From: Dipteronia dyeriana
Taxonomy: Eukaryota > Streptophyta > Magnoliopsida > Sapindales > Sapindaceae
DNA length: 64,000 nt
Reading direction: 5' to 3'
Assembly: GCA_032871835.1 (NCBI GenBank)
Contig: CM065297.1
Coordinates: forward strand, 15,394,098-15,458,097
A model generated the notes under the pieces. It made no database searches. It was not told the origin of the DNA and saw only the letters and a program-made list of their open reading frames with translations. Positions 1 through 12,156 of the stretch are shown here, piece by piece. The translations under genes and the position numbers were made by a program. Each line of letters begins with the position of its first letter. Within the stretch, counting starts at the first letter, position 1.

Positions 1-149
1 AACCCAGAAAATTCGACTTTTAAAAAATGAGGTTTATCAGGGGCTATTTCCCCCAATAATCTTCGAACACAGGAAACCAGTTGGAAATCCCCACGATCGA
101 GTGCTTCAAGAGCTATAGTACAGAGTCGAAGACGGGAAGTTGGATCCAT
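1..149 (-). CDS. Gypsy-type transposon protein, N-terminus (partial)
   Basis: An open frame starts at the ATG complementary to 147-149 and runs off the left edge (49 residues seen). It aligns without gaps to the start of the protein at 60664, sharing for example the blocks ALxRGDFQLVSC and RRLLG/KRLLG. That copy carries a domain I read as Pfam Transposase_28 (putative gypsy type transposon). The function of this family is unknown. Whether this copy stays open further left cannot be seen. Confidence 0.7.
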   Translation of the reverse strand, partial: MDPTSRLRLCTIALEALDRGDFQLVSCVRRLLGEIAPDKPHFLKVEFSG

Positions 150-1527
150 TAAAACAAACATCGAACGAAGAAAACTGATGCAAAATCTTCAACGGAGAAT
201 GGCAATTTTCTGTGCAAAAAAACCTGGGCAGGAAAAATATATGGTTTGAGTTTTTGAGAATGAACCAGCGCAACCCCTCAGTGAAGAATTTAAAGGGGTG
301 ATATCACGAAACCCTAGGACCTCAAGGCGGGAAAAATGACAGATTTGATGAAGTTGGCGGTGCATTGAGAGACGTGTAGGTCGTTTCTCATAAATGGTAT
401 CGAAAAATGAAGCGGCAAAAGACACGTGTTAATAAGAGAATTGGCTTTCGCCGTCAGAACTCCAAAACGTCGCCATCATTGAGATATTGCGTGAGGGGGC
501 AAATCGAATTTACAGGGTCACCATTAAGACACACCATTATGATAAGACATTTACTCTAGCACTGAAAATATGTAAAAATTGAAAATTTGATTAAAATACT
601 TTTGCCCAAAACGAAACCTTGTTCGACAAAAATATTTTAAGGGGGTATTATCGTATGTAAATTTTACCAGACGTACACGTCATCGACAGAGAGGATAAAA
701 TTGCCAGGTGGACGTCCAAATATGCATTCAGGAAATATCCTGCAAGACATCACCAAAAAAGAGAAGCCAGAGTAAATAAGTATTGAACAAAACCTACTCG
801 GGGTCAACTGACTTCATATACTAATCGGGGTCAGTTAAAGATACTCGGGGCTAGTTGATGACATTTTCTACTTGGGATCAAATGATGTCACTCGGAACTA
901 GTTGATATCGTGTTCTACTCGAGACAAACATGAAGAAAACCGAATAAAAAGCCTAGCGCGTAGCTCACATGAATCGAGTCGTTAAAATACGCGAAGATAT
1001 CCATATCAAAAAGGAATTCCAAGAAGAACATAATATCAAGCAGAAAGGATTCCTAATTAGGCAACAATTTTATTTCTTCAAAAGACTACGCCTTTATAAG
1101 GAAATAAGTCCTAACTGGACTATACCACTAGAATCCCATTCAAATCTCAATACAAGTCTCCGAAATAGGAAAGAAAAACTACTTCGAACAAGTAACCAGT
1201 CATAGTAAAATACAAAGATCTTTTATTATTTGTACAGAGAGAATTAAGGTTCTATGAACATATAAATAAACCCATAATCTCGTCACAAAAAATATATAGA
1301 AAAATACAGAGAGAAAAAAGAGAGATCGAGAATTGTAATTATTCTATTCATAGTGGATTTTGGCTTGGTTGATTATTCAGCCACTTGTGGACGTTTCTCC
1401 AGTCATCAGAGTTTTACCACGTAAAAACTTGTGTCCTATTACTTTCTCCTTCTCTTTCTCTTTGAGATCACAGCTAAAATCTAAATCTTGTTGACTTTTC
1501 TCATACATCCCGAAATCGACGTCAACA
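1..1527 (-). mobile_element. Gypsy-type transposon copy A, 5' part
   Basis: Read on the minus strand, this is the same family as the element at 59276-64000. Both start TGTTGA(C/T)GT and share the stretch with TTTTACGTGGTAAAACTCTG followed by GAAACGTCCAC. Both keep about 1.38 kb of non-coding leader before an ATG that opens a homologous protein. The terminal TG lies at 1526-1527, abutting MULE sequence, so this copy seems to have landed in the MULE. The leader has many short CCCGAGTA/ACTCGGGG motifs. Whether it is a true LTR is unproven: I see no convincing primer-binding site before the ATG. The rest of the element lies left of the window. Confidence 0.75.
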
Positions 1528-1529
1528 AG

Positions 1530-1793
1530 CTCGATTAGTTGCAACAAATTCTTGAGTACTTCTTAAAAAAGCTCGTGGTTTTTTAATTGTTATTTTATTT
1601 TTAATTAGATGTTCTAAACTTCTCGGGAACTTGAAAAAAATGCTAGATGAAAGTTTAAAAAAGCACGATAACTTGCCAAGAAAATCTCGAGTACTTCTGA
1701 AAGAAGCTCGATCAGTTGCAACAAAATCTCGAGTACTTCTTAAAAAAACTCGAAGTTTTTTTAATTGTTATTTTAATTTTAATTAGTTGTTCT
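1530..1793. repeat. 88-bp direct repeat in MULE left arm
   Basis: Two diverged copies, about 1530-1617 and 1707-1793, share the order TAGTTGCAAC, GAGTACTTCTTAAAAAA, CTCG and then TTAATTGTTATTTTA. They are 177 bp apart. The CTCG-plus-A-run pattern matches the right-arm repeats of the same element, so these are likely subterminal repeats. Confidence 0.7.
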
Positions 1794-1856
1794 CAATAGG
1801 GGAGTGAATCTGGTGAGAATAATCATATTTTACAACGGTCGATGAGAGCTTACCTG

Positions 1857-4494
1857 ACAGAAGTCAGAGGTATTTAGGTTCCGATAACCAAGGATTATAT
1901 ATGTCAAAGAATATGACTTAAGATGAACTGGTGCTGATCATGCAAACCGTTGTGAAGTATGATGATAACAAATACAGTGTTGATCAACAGTGTATATTCA
2001 TTGTTCCTGGGACTACATGTCATACATTTATAAGAAACGACGATGATGTTCAGTTTATGCTAGGGGGAGATACGGTGATCCCTCTAATATGTGTTAGTCT
2101 AATTGAGAGGCCAATAGGAGGTGTAATTGGTGAAGTTATCTCTCCTCATGTTAAAACCCAACAATTTCGATCGTTAGGTGGAAGCAACCAGTTGTTCACA
2201 GAAAGAAGTGAGATTAACGGTCGAGAAAACATGTGTGGTGTCCCACCGGAAGTGGCCGGCCACGGTGAATTATTCGGAACTCAATTCAATGATGTGTTTG
2301 GATATCAAATTGAGATGAATGATGGGCAGTTCAACCACCATTTCAATGAGTTCTACAATGATATGAACAGTGAGGAGAACATTGAACCGAATCTTGGGCC
2401 AATTAATGAGTTGGGTAATTAGTCAAATTTTCATCCGGTGGATAATGTAATGAACAATGTGGATGAGGAAGAACCTGTCAAAACGGAAAGACATGCAAGA
2501 CATGTACAAAGATTTCTTTCCAGTGCACTAGATATAGTTAGGACCTCTGAGGTCCGGCCTTATGTGACTCCATATGAATCTGATAATATCATAACATGGA
2601 TTATTCCAAGAGTGAAATCATACTCGTTTGGTATGGGTGGAAGCAAGAACTTGGTAGACGCTGAACCTACAAACATGATATATAAATGACAATTTTGTCC
2701 TACTTAAAAAGATTTGAAGAGACTAGTTGGTCATTTTGCAATGCGGTAGAACTTCGAGTAGAAGGTAAAAAGGTCTAATAAGACAACATTACATCTGGTT
2801 TGTGTGATGGACATACTTCAAAGTAAAATGTTTTGTTAACGAACACACTTGTCCATTGAGGGAGATTCACCGTCGCCACTGACAAGCTAATGCAATTATA
2901 ATTGGAGAAGTGGTAGCACCTAGACTTCAACAACATGATGGTCGACTCATGTGTCCGAATGACCTAATCGCGGACATGAAAACAATGTATGGCATCCAAA
3001 TCCTGTACAGTAAGGCACATCAAGCCCTTCATTATGCGTTGTCACTCACCTATGGAACGGATGAAGGAAGCTTCCAACTACTGCCATATTTCGGTTACGT
3101 GTTGGAATAACAAAATCCTGGCACAATTACTGACTTACAGTGTGACGAAGATGGTAATTTTTTCTATTTTTTCATGTCGTAAGGTGCCTCATTTAAAGGA
3201 TTTCGGAGCTGTATATGTCCAGTTACTGCAGTATATGGTACCCATTTGAAGGGAAGATTCGGGAGTAAAATGTTTGTTACCACTACACAAGATGGGAACG
3301 AACATGTGTATCCAATTGCTTTTGGGTACGACAACTCAGAAAACAACCTTTAATGGGAGTGATTTTTGGATTGCTTGTAGGGCGTCCTAGGTCATATTGA
3401 TTATCTGGTTTTCATTTTCGATCGGTATGCAAACGTTGAAGTCAGGATTACCAAAGTGTTTCCCGATGCAACCAATACAATATGTTGTTGGCATTTTAAT
3501 GAAAATATAAAGAAGCGATTTCACAGAAAGAATGTTGCACCCATAATGGAAAAAGCAGCTAGATTGTACATTGAATTGAAATATAACCGTCACATGAAAG
3601 AGTTACGTAACCTGTACCATAATGCATATGAGTATGTCAATGTTGTCGGTCCCCACAAGTGGTCCCGTGTACACTGTCCGGAAAGAAGGTATAGGGTATG
3701 ACAACAAATGTTGCTGAATGCATAAACTCATGTCTAAAATTTACACGACTTCTGTCTATGTTGACACTGACATAGTTCATTAGAAATATACTACAAAAGT
3801 GGTTTGATGATCGCCATCGAGCTGCACAGTCCATGCGTCATCAGTTAACCGACACAGAACATCTTGTGATCCTCAAACAGTTGAGAAGTGTGGTTATATG
3901 ACTGTCAATCCAGTTGAATGGAACGTATTCTCTATCAAATGGTTTGGGAAGCAGTTGTCAATTGACTTAGCCCGGAAGACTTGCACGTGCAACAAATTTG
4001 AAATGGACATGTTTCCATGTTCGCACGCGCTTGCAGCAGCAAGGTACAGTACTTGGATTTCACATCTTTGTGTTGTTGGAAATGGATTTTATATCTAACT
4101 TTTATGTTTTTCCAGGGAGCGAAACTTAGATTTCATTTCTTTGTGTGCAGACTTTTACAAGAGACAGACACTTATCGATGCGTACTCGATTTCTATTATA
4201 CCTATTGGCCATTCTTCTTCTTTGGTAGTGCCAGCCGATATCGCTGAGCATGTTGCATTGAATCCATTATCTAGGAGGCAAACAGGACGTCCGAGGGGGG
4301 GCTGCCATCCCTCATCTTTAGAGAGGACAACCACTCTATCGTGTGGAAGATGTGGACAATCAGGTCATAATGCTAGGAGGTGTCCTAACTCATCTTTGAA
4401 TAATGATGGTCCGAGCAGAGTTGTTCCTCAGGAATACCGGCATAAATGTAGCATCTGTCATTCAGTTGGACACAACAAACAAACGTTCCCTTAA
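1857..4494 (+). pseudogene. MULE transposase (MuDR family), degenerate
   Basis: Fragments in shifting frames follow the order of a plant MULE transposase. They are an N-terminal region (about 1860-2422); an acidic linker leading to a MuDR-like domain (2438-2760); a DDE catalytic core (about 3190-3560); a SWIM zinc finger with CTC, nine residues, then CSH (about 3940-4050); and CCHC zinc knuckles near the C-terminus (about 4340-4494). The first knuckle is intact (C-x2-C-x4-H-x4-C). The second has lost its last Cys (phenylalanine instead). The first catalytic Asp, normally in a VDGTHLKG-like motif, reads Tyr (codon TAT at 3234-3236); the FDRY Asp survives. Stops and frameshifts throughout mean no transposase can be made. 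Confidence 0.88.
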
Positions 4495-4739
4495 AAAGAA
4501 TCCACCGTAGTATGAACGGATGCGTTTAGTTAGGAGTCATTTTCATTAGTTGTAATTGTACGACTTGTATCTCATTTCCATTTTCAAATTAAATGTGGAT
4601 GTAAATTTTAAGTTTCCTTTTTAAGATCGGTATGCAATGTGTTGTTGTGCAACGTAAACAATTTTAAATAATCAAAGAGTGATAATGTTAAAAAAAATGT
4701 ATATAAACAAATTATGTACAGTCACTACAATCGGAATTG

Positions 4740-7700
4740 TGGCTGGGAGTTACAGAACACCTCCACAGCCATCTTTTCCCGTATGGTAGGCATATTGTCT
4801 TCTGTACAGTCATACTGAACCCTGTTCGCCGATACGTACTCTATCAAACTCAACGTATGTACCCCACAGTTACGCTGCAATGCACGACAAGCACAACTGT
4901 TAAGTTGATAATAAATTATACAGGTAGTTATTTTGATGTTTGAACACGTATACCTTTTCTGTTGTTGCGGCGTGGCTTATCTCGACAGTACTATTCCGCC
5001 TCTGGAACTTCTCCTCACCGGGTTTCCTAGTGTTGTGAAACCTGGACGGATGCAACATCGAGGGAAAAAACCATCTCAGTGGTCGTGCTTGATGTTTAAT
5101 TATATGGACGGGGATGTCATGTCTGAAGGGGTCTAGGATATATATAATCCCGTCAGTCAGGTCCACACTGGTCAGAAGCCAATGCTGGCATCCGACATTG
5201 CACGGAATAAGAACCTGTACAACACATATACATATGATAAAATCATATTGTTCACCAAAATTATAGGAGAAACATATTGAGGCCTTCATTAATAACAATT
5301 ACCATGTCAACCTCGTGTCATGGCCGGATTCCTTCGGGGAGTAAATTACGTACGGTCAAAAGGTCGTTAGCGGACCACCTGTACTGCAACACCCTCCACC
5401 CCAGCGTCTTCACTTCCCCATCAGCATAACGAGACATTTTTCTATCCCATTGATACTCCAACAATGATTATATAAAAAAAATTACCAGCGGAGTTAAGAT
5501 CACAGAAAAAAGTGGAGTTATAAACACTTAAAAAAACACTTACAAAGAACTGGGTGCCCAAAATGTTCATCTTCTGGTTGTACACAGTGGGGCATGCTCG
5601 TTGACGCTTTCATTAAATGTTCAGGTACGTATCCATATGCTGAAACATAATTACAAAACAACGTTACAATTCGAGTGTGATGAAAGCGAAACCCTGTTAA
5701 AGTTAGGTGTGTACCGTGTCAAAAAACTCCATGTGGTTCTCTTAGAACCGTTGGAACCAACCCACGTTTACTAGCTCCATGAGATCAACATTGCGTCTGC
5801 ATTAATTTTTACAAAACATCATAACAATGAATGTGAAATAAACTAAAGGTGTTTCAATTAGGTAAAAAGTATGATACTTACAATTCCCCCATCAAGTTCC
5901 TGTTATATGATTTGTAGGCCTCCAGCTGACCAGCATCTACCAAAGCAGTAGGAGTGAATGCATGCTCTAATGTTGCCGGCATTATCCTTGGCCTCTTCGG
6001 GCGTGTAGGGTCCGTGTATGGGCTCATCAGCTGCTACATGCGCTTGCGTGCACAAGTGATATATGGGGTACGGGGGATCCCATGGGATGGTCTGGATGTG
6101 TCGGTGGGAGGAGGAGAGATCCCGCAGGATGGTTTGGACCTATCTCTGAGAGGTGAAGGGAACCTACTGGATGGTGTGGACCTATCTTTGATAGGTGCAT
6201 AAGACCCACGGGATGGTCTAGAGCTATCCCTCGGAGGAGTCAGGGACATACATGATTGACCGAACCTATCCCTGAGAGGAGTCGGGGTCCCACGCGATTG
6301 AAGAGACCTGTCTCTAGAAGGAAAGGACCAACGAAAAGATTTGGATGTGTCCGTAGGATGAGGATAGGCCCGACGAGATGGTTTAAATATGTCTCTAGGA
6401 TGAGGATGAGGCCCACAGAATAGTTCGGAGGTGTTCCTAGGTAGAGAGGTCTGATCGGATGGGCCGAACCTGTCCCTAGGTAGAGGGGTTCCACGAGATC
6501 GAACCGTAGAGTCAATTCCGGTGGAGGAATCACTCAGACGGCATGATCGATCAGACGAAGTCTCCTAGACCTCCATAAGCAGGGGAAATTCAAGTGTATG
6601 TTCAGTACGAGTCTTCTGTTGTCATCTTGTAACTCCAGTCCCAGTACTCTATGTCTCGGGTCCGGTACCAGTACCCTGTGTCTCGGGTCCGGTACCCTGC
6701 ATCTGACCTAAGCTCCCAGGGTCTGTCCCCTCTATATGGCTACATAGCCCGTCTCTATCTCTGGGACTTTTGACTCTATCATGGGACAGTGGACCCTTTT
6801 CTACTGTCTATGATGTCGAACCCCATCGCCTTCAGACCAAGTCCATCAACTTATGATGCTGTCTTTTTTGTTATGTATCACTTCTCTAGAGATTATCTCG
6901 TAAAGCACGGATTGAAGCCTCAAAATCTTCGATTCTACGCTCCGACGGCCCTGAAAACAATTACACATTGTCAGTCATGCACATGTAAATGCGTTTGAAA
7001 CAAATAAATGCAGAACACCAATTTGAACATACCTCACGCTCTCCTCCAACGTCTCCTCGTGATCCGATATCTCTAGTAAAATGTCCAGGCATCCTAAATC
7101 GTACCCACATCTACCTCCGGTGTTTCCCACGAGCTAACCCTGTGTTCGAATGCATCTGTTCACTCCCACGACGATACTCTGGCTCCAAACCCTCTGTGTC
7201 ACTCGGTCTGGCACTCACTGTATCCGGTATAACCTCATGCCCGACACTCAATGGATCTGGTATCGACTCCTCTATGCCCGCATAATACGGTTCACCCTTC
7301 TAAGCTTCTGTGAGCATCAATTCCGTCATCGCAAACATCTGAAACTGTTGTTAGATCGTTGTAATTGTAACAACTATTAACATTAACAATTAAGATACTT
7401 ACCTGTGCTATGAATATCTTCGACAACTTATCTGCCCTCGGTTGTTTATGTAACTACCACTTGAGAATAAGGGGAGACAATTCGGTATCCCTCTTCCTCC
7501 CCAACTGGGTGCCAAGCTAAGAGATCACCTCAAAAGTAATAATCTGCATAAAATACAAGTACCTTAAGAATCCTTAATTTATTAAACGACAAATAACGTA
7601 AATATTGTAATTCAAAATTCTTACCAATAGGGCGTATGATAGACCGTAAATGTTGTAGGTTTCAGCATGTGTACGTCAGTGCCCTTCGTCAGCTGGTGTC

Positions 7701-8226
7701 TCTTGAACCGCTCCCATTGCCCGTCAAACACATGCTTGAATGAGAATATCAAATGACTGTACACGTGGGCACCCCACGAGAACGCGTCGAAAGCATCAAG
7801 ATCCTCCACCAGTCGGAACTGCCAAACTGGAATCTTCACTCTCTCGTTCAATCCCATTAGTATCTAGTTCAGCATATACAGGAGGCATAGCTTCACACTA
7901 TCGTATGCCTGCTGAAACTGGACCAGGCTCAAAACATCTTTCAACTCCCCGAATGAAATCTCATCCCTACCAGCAAAGTAACGCTCATGTATGCCATTGT
8001 CCACGATAGCATACTGACTCGTGTCTGGTACATCTTTGAACCGTAACCCGGTGATCAAGCAGAGTTCTACTTTCGAGAACCTCACCTTCTGATTCCCCAG
8101 CATAAAATACATCTTAACTGACGACCCAGTATGATACACCTCCTGCAAAAGCAGCCGATGGATGACACCACCCGTAAACTTCATACGCTTATGAATCATC
8201 ATGAAATGCCCAAAGCATGACGCCAT
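4740..8226 (-). pseudogene. ULP1-like SUMO protease with DUF1985, captured, decayed
   Basis: The minus strand starts at 8226 with a DUF1985-like domain (SCFGHF, VHRLLL-like IHRLLL, RFSKVELCLITGLRF). It continues to 7621 through one in-frame TAG near 7864. A repeat-coded linker follows (6085-6515), then a C48 (ULP1) peptidase domain at 5298-4740. The catalytic residues are visible: His in QHW (codon at 5182-5184), Asp in ILDP and Cys in NCGVH (codon at 4866-4868). ULP1 peptidases process or remove SUMO. DUF1985 plus ULP1 is the usual make-up of the protease genes carried by Kaonashi MULEs. The parts are not joined in one frame; introns may explain some gaps, but the stop argues for decay. The gene is convergent with the transposase. 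Confidence 0.8.
6085..6515 (-). repeat. 42-bp (14-codon) tandem repeat in ULP1 linker
   Basis: A GGATGG-like landmark recurs at 6085, 6127, 6169 and 6211 and then with more drift every 42 bp, give or take 3, to about 6515, giving roughly ten units. Read on the minus strand, the units translate as 14-residue blocks beginning D-x-S-x-P-S and rich in Pro, Ser and Arg. A period that is a multiple of three fits expansion while the frame was translated, making a disordered linker between DUF1985 and the peptidase. Confidence 0.8.
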
Positions 8227-8639
8227 AAATCGACGATGGTCTTCAACAACAATTTCTGTCTGGACCTGGTTAAGTATGTCGTCTATAACCCCAATGGCAT
8301 CAAAATGGTCGTGACAAGTGAGTTTGCCCTCATATCACTTTTCCTACGGAGTTTTAATCACTTCCTTCAACCGATTCGACATCTGGAAAATCACAAAAAA
8401 ATACATGAGTTTACTATAAATACCTCATAAATAACTGCAAACAAGATCCAGTCTTTATAAAAAATCTTGGATCGAATAAAAAACAAACTCGAATGTATGA
8501 ATAAAAAGCTTAAATATATACAAAAAAAGTATGATTTGATGAAAAAAAAGTTGAATAAATACAACAAAAGCATGATTGGATGAAAAAAAACTCGATTATA
8601 TACGAAAAAAGTTCAAGCATTCAATATAAAGTCTCATAT

Positions 8640-9400
8640 ATACTGGAAAAGGTCACAATAAACAAAAAAAAACTCGAAATTCAATACAAAAATCTTGAAC
8701 GTGCACATAAAAAGCTCGGTTACAGGGGAAAAAAGTTCGATATGAGCTAAACCTACAATTAAAAATCTCGGGTCTTCAATAAAAAGTCTCATAAAAATTG
8801 AAAAAAGTCACAATATACAAAAAGCTCGAAATTCAATACAAAATCTCGAACGTGTACATAAAAATCTCGGTTACAAGGAAAAAAAAGCTCGATACGAGCT
8901 AAACCTACAATTAGAAAGCTCGGGCCTTCAATAAAAAGTCTCGTAAAAACTGAAAAAAGTCACAATATATATATAAAAGCTCAAAATTCAATACAAAAAT
9001 CTCGAACATGTACATAAAAAGCTCAATTATAGGGAAAAAGCTCGATACGAGCTAAACTTACAATTAAAAAGCTCGGGCGTTCAATAAAAGTCTCATAAAA
9101 ACTGGAAAAAGTCACAATATACAAAAAGGCTCGAAATTCAATACTAAAATCTCAAATGTGTACATAAAAAGCTCGGTTACAGGGAAAAAAAACTTGATAC
9201 AAGTTAAACCTACAATTAAAAAACTCAGGCCTTCAATACAAAGTCTCGTAAAAACTGGAAAAAATTAGAATATACAAAAAAACTAAAAATTCAATATAAA
9301 AATCTCTAACGTGTAAGGAAAAAACTCGATTATTGGGAAAAAACTCGGTAGAACAAAACCTACATATTTTAAGAAAAGCTCGGGCTCCTTTCAAAAAGGC
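8640..9400. repeat. 152-bp tandem repeat array, five copies
   Basis: The landmark AATTCAATA recurs at about 8678, 8831, 8985, 9135 and 9288, giving spacings of 150 to 154 bp. Each unit has the same order of CTCG tetramers set in A-rich DNA, including GAGCTAAACCTACAATTA and a GTCACAATATA-like tail. The last copy is partial. Shorter, looser CTCGGG units continue to about 9690. This is the subterminal arm of the MULE. Confidence 0.9.
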
Positions 9401-10085
9401 TCGGAGTTCTATCAAAAACTCTCGAAAACCTAGAATACACATCTTTCTCAAACTAAACCTAAATTTAAAAAAAAAATGCTTGGACTCCTTTTAAAAAAGC
9501 TTGGGCGTCCATTTCAAAAAGCTCGGGTCTCCACCAAAAAGTCTCGAAAACCCAGATTACTCATCTTCCTCAAACTAAATCTAAATTTCAAAAACAAAAG
9601 CTCACCCCCATTTCTAAAAAGCTCGGGCTCTTTTAAAAAAGCTCGGATCTGAAACTAAAAGTCTCGAAAAACCAGTAAAAACTCATCTTCTTAAACACCT
9701 ATTCCACTTCATTTCAAACCCTAACCGTTCCACATTTATTCTCAGATCGACAAATCAAACCTAATATACCATTTCATTCAACATTCAAACATGCACATCA
9801 ACTTACCTAAAACAAAAACGATACCAAATGTAGCTCAACTTACCTCAAACAATTTCAAATACTCTGTTGAAGTCTCCAAATGTCACTGCTCGGTCGAAAT
9901 CAAAGTTGTCGACGCACTTCCGGTCGGTTTCAAGTAACTTCAATTTCCTCTCTCTACTTTTCTCTCAAACAGTCGCACGCTCAAACGAGGTATTTTGGTC
10001 TCCACACATTAATGGATGCCTTTTAAACATATATTATTAATGTGGTGCTATTTGTATAATAGTCCCCTAAAATATGCTATTAATT

Positions 10086-10540
10086 TTTTAAACCCCGAAT
10101 AAAAAAGGGCATTGAATATCAATATTTCCAAACTAATATCTCTCTTAGGCTAAATTCTTCTTCTGCTTCTCTTCTCAGACTCAAACCGAGTCATTCTTTT
10201 TTGCTTCTCTGTTCTTCTTCTTCCCAAATTTCTACCGGTTCTAATTGTGTCTCAATTAGTTCATATCAACTAAACGAGATAATACTGAAAATTGAGGGAC
10301 CATTTTGAATAATATATCAAACTAAAGGGACTCCAATGAATTTAACCGTATAATATATAATATAGATGTGAATGGAAGGCGAATGGTGTGGCTAAGAGTT
10401 GGTGGGGTTGGGATCCACGATTCCACGTTAAAGCTGTGTGATGTGGAGTGGTTGGGTACGTGTGTGTGGAATGTTTGGACACGTCGAGCACTCCCAGTTT
10501 CCTGAAAATGCCTAGAGCAATGACTTGATTCAGATCTCCA
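10086..10540. other. Intergenic region and promoter of the small membrane-peptide gene
   Basis: No coding sequence was found. A pyrimidine-rich stretch lies at about 10130-10220. AT-rich TATAATATATAATATAG at about 10349-10365 could act as a TATA region for the gene downstream. Confidence 0.35.
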
Positions 10541-11401
10541 CTCCATCCATTTTCTTTATCACTCTCTCTTCCTTTTTTGTGAAAAATATCTTCAGATGCG
10601 AGAATGAATTTCCTTTTAATTCTCAGTCACTCAAGAGGTATGCAGTTTCTTTAATTAGATTTGCTTCTTTTAATTAATTGGAAATTATCTGTTAAAGAGC
10701 TGTTTGGGTTTATTATTTATTGTTTATAGGTTAAAAGGGTTTTTGTTTTAGTAAAGTCATTGGATTGAAGATAGGGTCAATTAGTGAATTGGGAACATAA
10801 ATATTGGAAAATATATTGACAAAAAAAGAAGAAGAAATAATTAGAGTAAGGTTGTAGAGATTTAAAGGTCGCTCCAATGGAGAAAATTTATAAAAATATT
10901 TTGGTACTGACTGGTCCGTATCTAAGGTATTGACCCTTCCAACGGAATGTTGTCACGTGACATTCTTTTTTTAATTTTTTTACAATTACCCAATAAAATA
11001 GATCAAGTGGCATCATCCCATTGGTAGGATAAGTATCCGGTCAGTATCCATCCTATTGGTAGGATAAGTACTCGATCAGTACCCAAGTATTGTTCGGAAA
11101 TTTATGGTGTAAAAGCTTACGAATTTTGCAGGTTTTCATTAAAGGTGTAAGAATCTACTAACTGCTGAAATTAATGATGGGATTGTAATGAGTGCAGGGG
11201 TAATTGTTTAAGATGGGTATTGTGGTGGTGGTATCATTGCCGTTGATTCTGTTCATCTTGATCGTTGCCCTTGCTTTCTATCTTCTTGGTAGATCCAAGG
11301 GCAGATGCGAAGCTGCCAGAGTTCCACAGTATCACGGACCTCCTGTTCCTGCTCCTCACCCACCTCCTCCTCTTCTAGATGACAAACCCTCGCAGGTCTA
11401 A
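10540..11401 (+). CDS. Small single-pass membrane peptide, 62 aa
   Basis: The coding part is 11213-11401, in one exon. I chose ATG 11213 because the longer frame only reaches an upstream TTG. The product has one hydrophobic segment at about residues 3-25 (MGIVVVVSLPLILFILIVAL...), then a basic GRSKGR turn and a proline-rich tail with PHPPPP. This suggests an N-terminal anchor with a short soluble tail. A likely 5'-UTR intron runs from a donor near 10638 (AAGAG/GTATGC) to an acceptor near 11131 (TTTTGCAG) or 11197 (GTGCAG). Small plant proteins of this layout exist, but I cannot name this one or give its function. Composition is clearly richer than the flanks. Confidence 0.65.
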
Positions 11402-11856
11402 TTATCTGTGTCTTGAAATAGAATCATGAGTCGTGTTATATATATATGTAAATAAAAATGCATGCATGAGTCATGACATTATTTTTTGGATGGTTTATGT
11501 ACAAATATTTAGACATCCCATGCAAGTTGTGGACAGTCAGTCTCTTTGCATTGTTCTCTTTCATGCACAAAATCTCCAGAAATATTAGTAAACAACAAGT
11601 ACGTATTATATATAAATTTCTAATTATTACTTCTGTAAATTAAGTTTCATTTATGGGCTAGCATTCTGTTCGAAATCAAGAAATCGACTAGTGCAAATAG
11701 TAGAATAATGAATCTTTTAAACCACGACTTAACACAAAAAATAATAATAACCATCCTGTATGTATTTTTTTTTGTGCGAAAATTGATTCCTTAAAGTTAT
11801 GTAATATGTTTTATATGTTGTGGAATTAAATTAACAGATGTATTGGATTTCGATTT
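11402..11856. other. Intergenic, AT-rich
   Basis: Presumed 3' flank of the small peptide gene. I see no further gene, repeat or element. Confidence 0.4.
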
Positions 11857-12156
11857 AGTGTTCGTTTGACTAAGCTTTCTACTGGTTCAAAGGTCTACGA
11901 ACATCTTTTTGGATTTTTTTAGAATTGTTTGGTTGAGATTTTAAGAATATCTATTTTTAATTGAGTAGTAGATTTTAAACCTCTACTAGATAAAAACTTA
12001 TGGGGAGGTATTTCTCCAAATATATATATTTTAAAAAAAAAATCTACCAACCAAACAATTATATATATTAAAAAAACTATATTTCTAGTAGATCTACTAC
12101 AAATAGATCTTATATCAATAGGTGTTTTTTAAAAACCCTAACTAAACAAGCTCTTA
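11857..12156. mobile_element. Candidate 300-bp MITE
   Basis: The ends are imperfect inverted repeats: GTGTTCGTTTGACTAAG on the left and, reverse-complemented, GAGCTTGTTTAGTTAGG on the right. A second inverted pair inside is based on ATTGTTTGGTTG. This is typical of small non-autonomous DNA elements of the GCTTGTTT type. No clean target duplication was found, so boundaries are approximate. Confidence 0.4.

Larger units (their letters stand above)
1528..10085 (+). mobile_element. Decayed MULE with captured ULP1 gene (Kaonashi-like)
   Basis: The element contains, in order, a repeat-rich left arm, a broken MuDR-type transposase on plus (1860-4494), a broken ULP1/DUF1985 gene on minus (4740-8226), a 152-bp tandem repeat array and a right end near 10085. 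Mutator-like elements carrying ULP1-like genes are known in plants as Kaonashi (KI) MULEs. The left end is not visible because the gypsy-type element sits at 1527. The right end is inferred: the segment from about 9990 to 10085 is collinear with the right end of the small TIR element at 19654-20601 (shared TATTTTxGTC and GTGGTGCTA blocks). Exact boundaries and target duplication could not be fixed. Confidence 0.7.
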
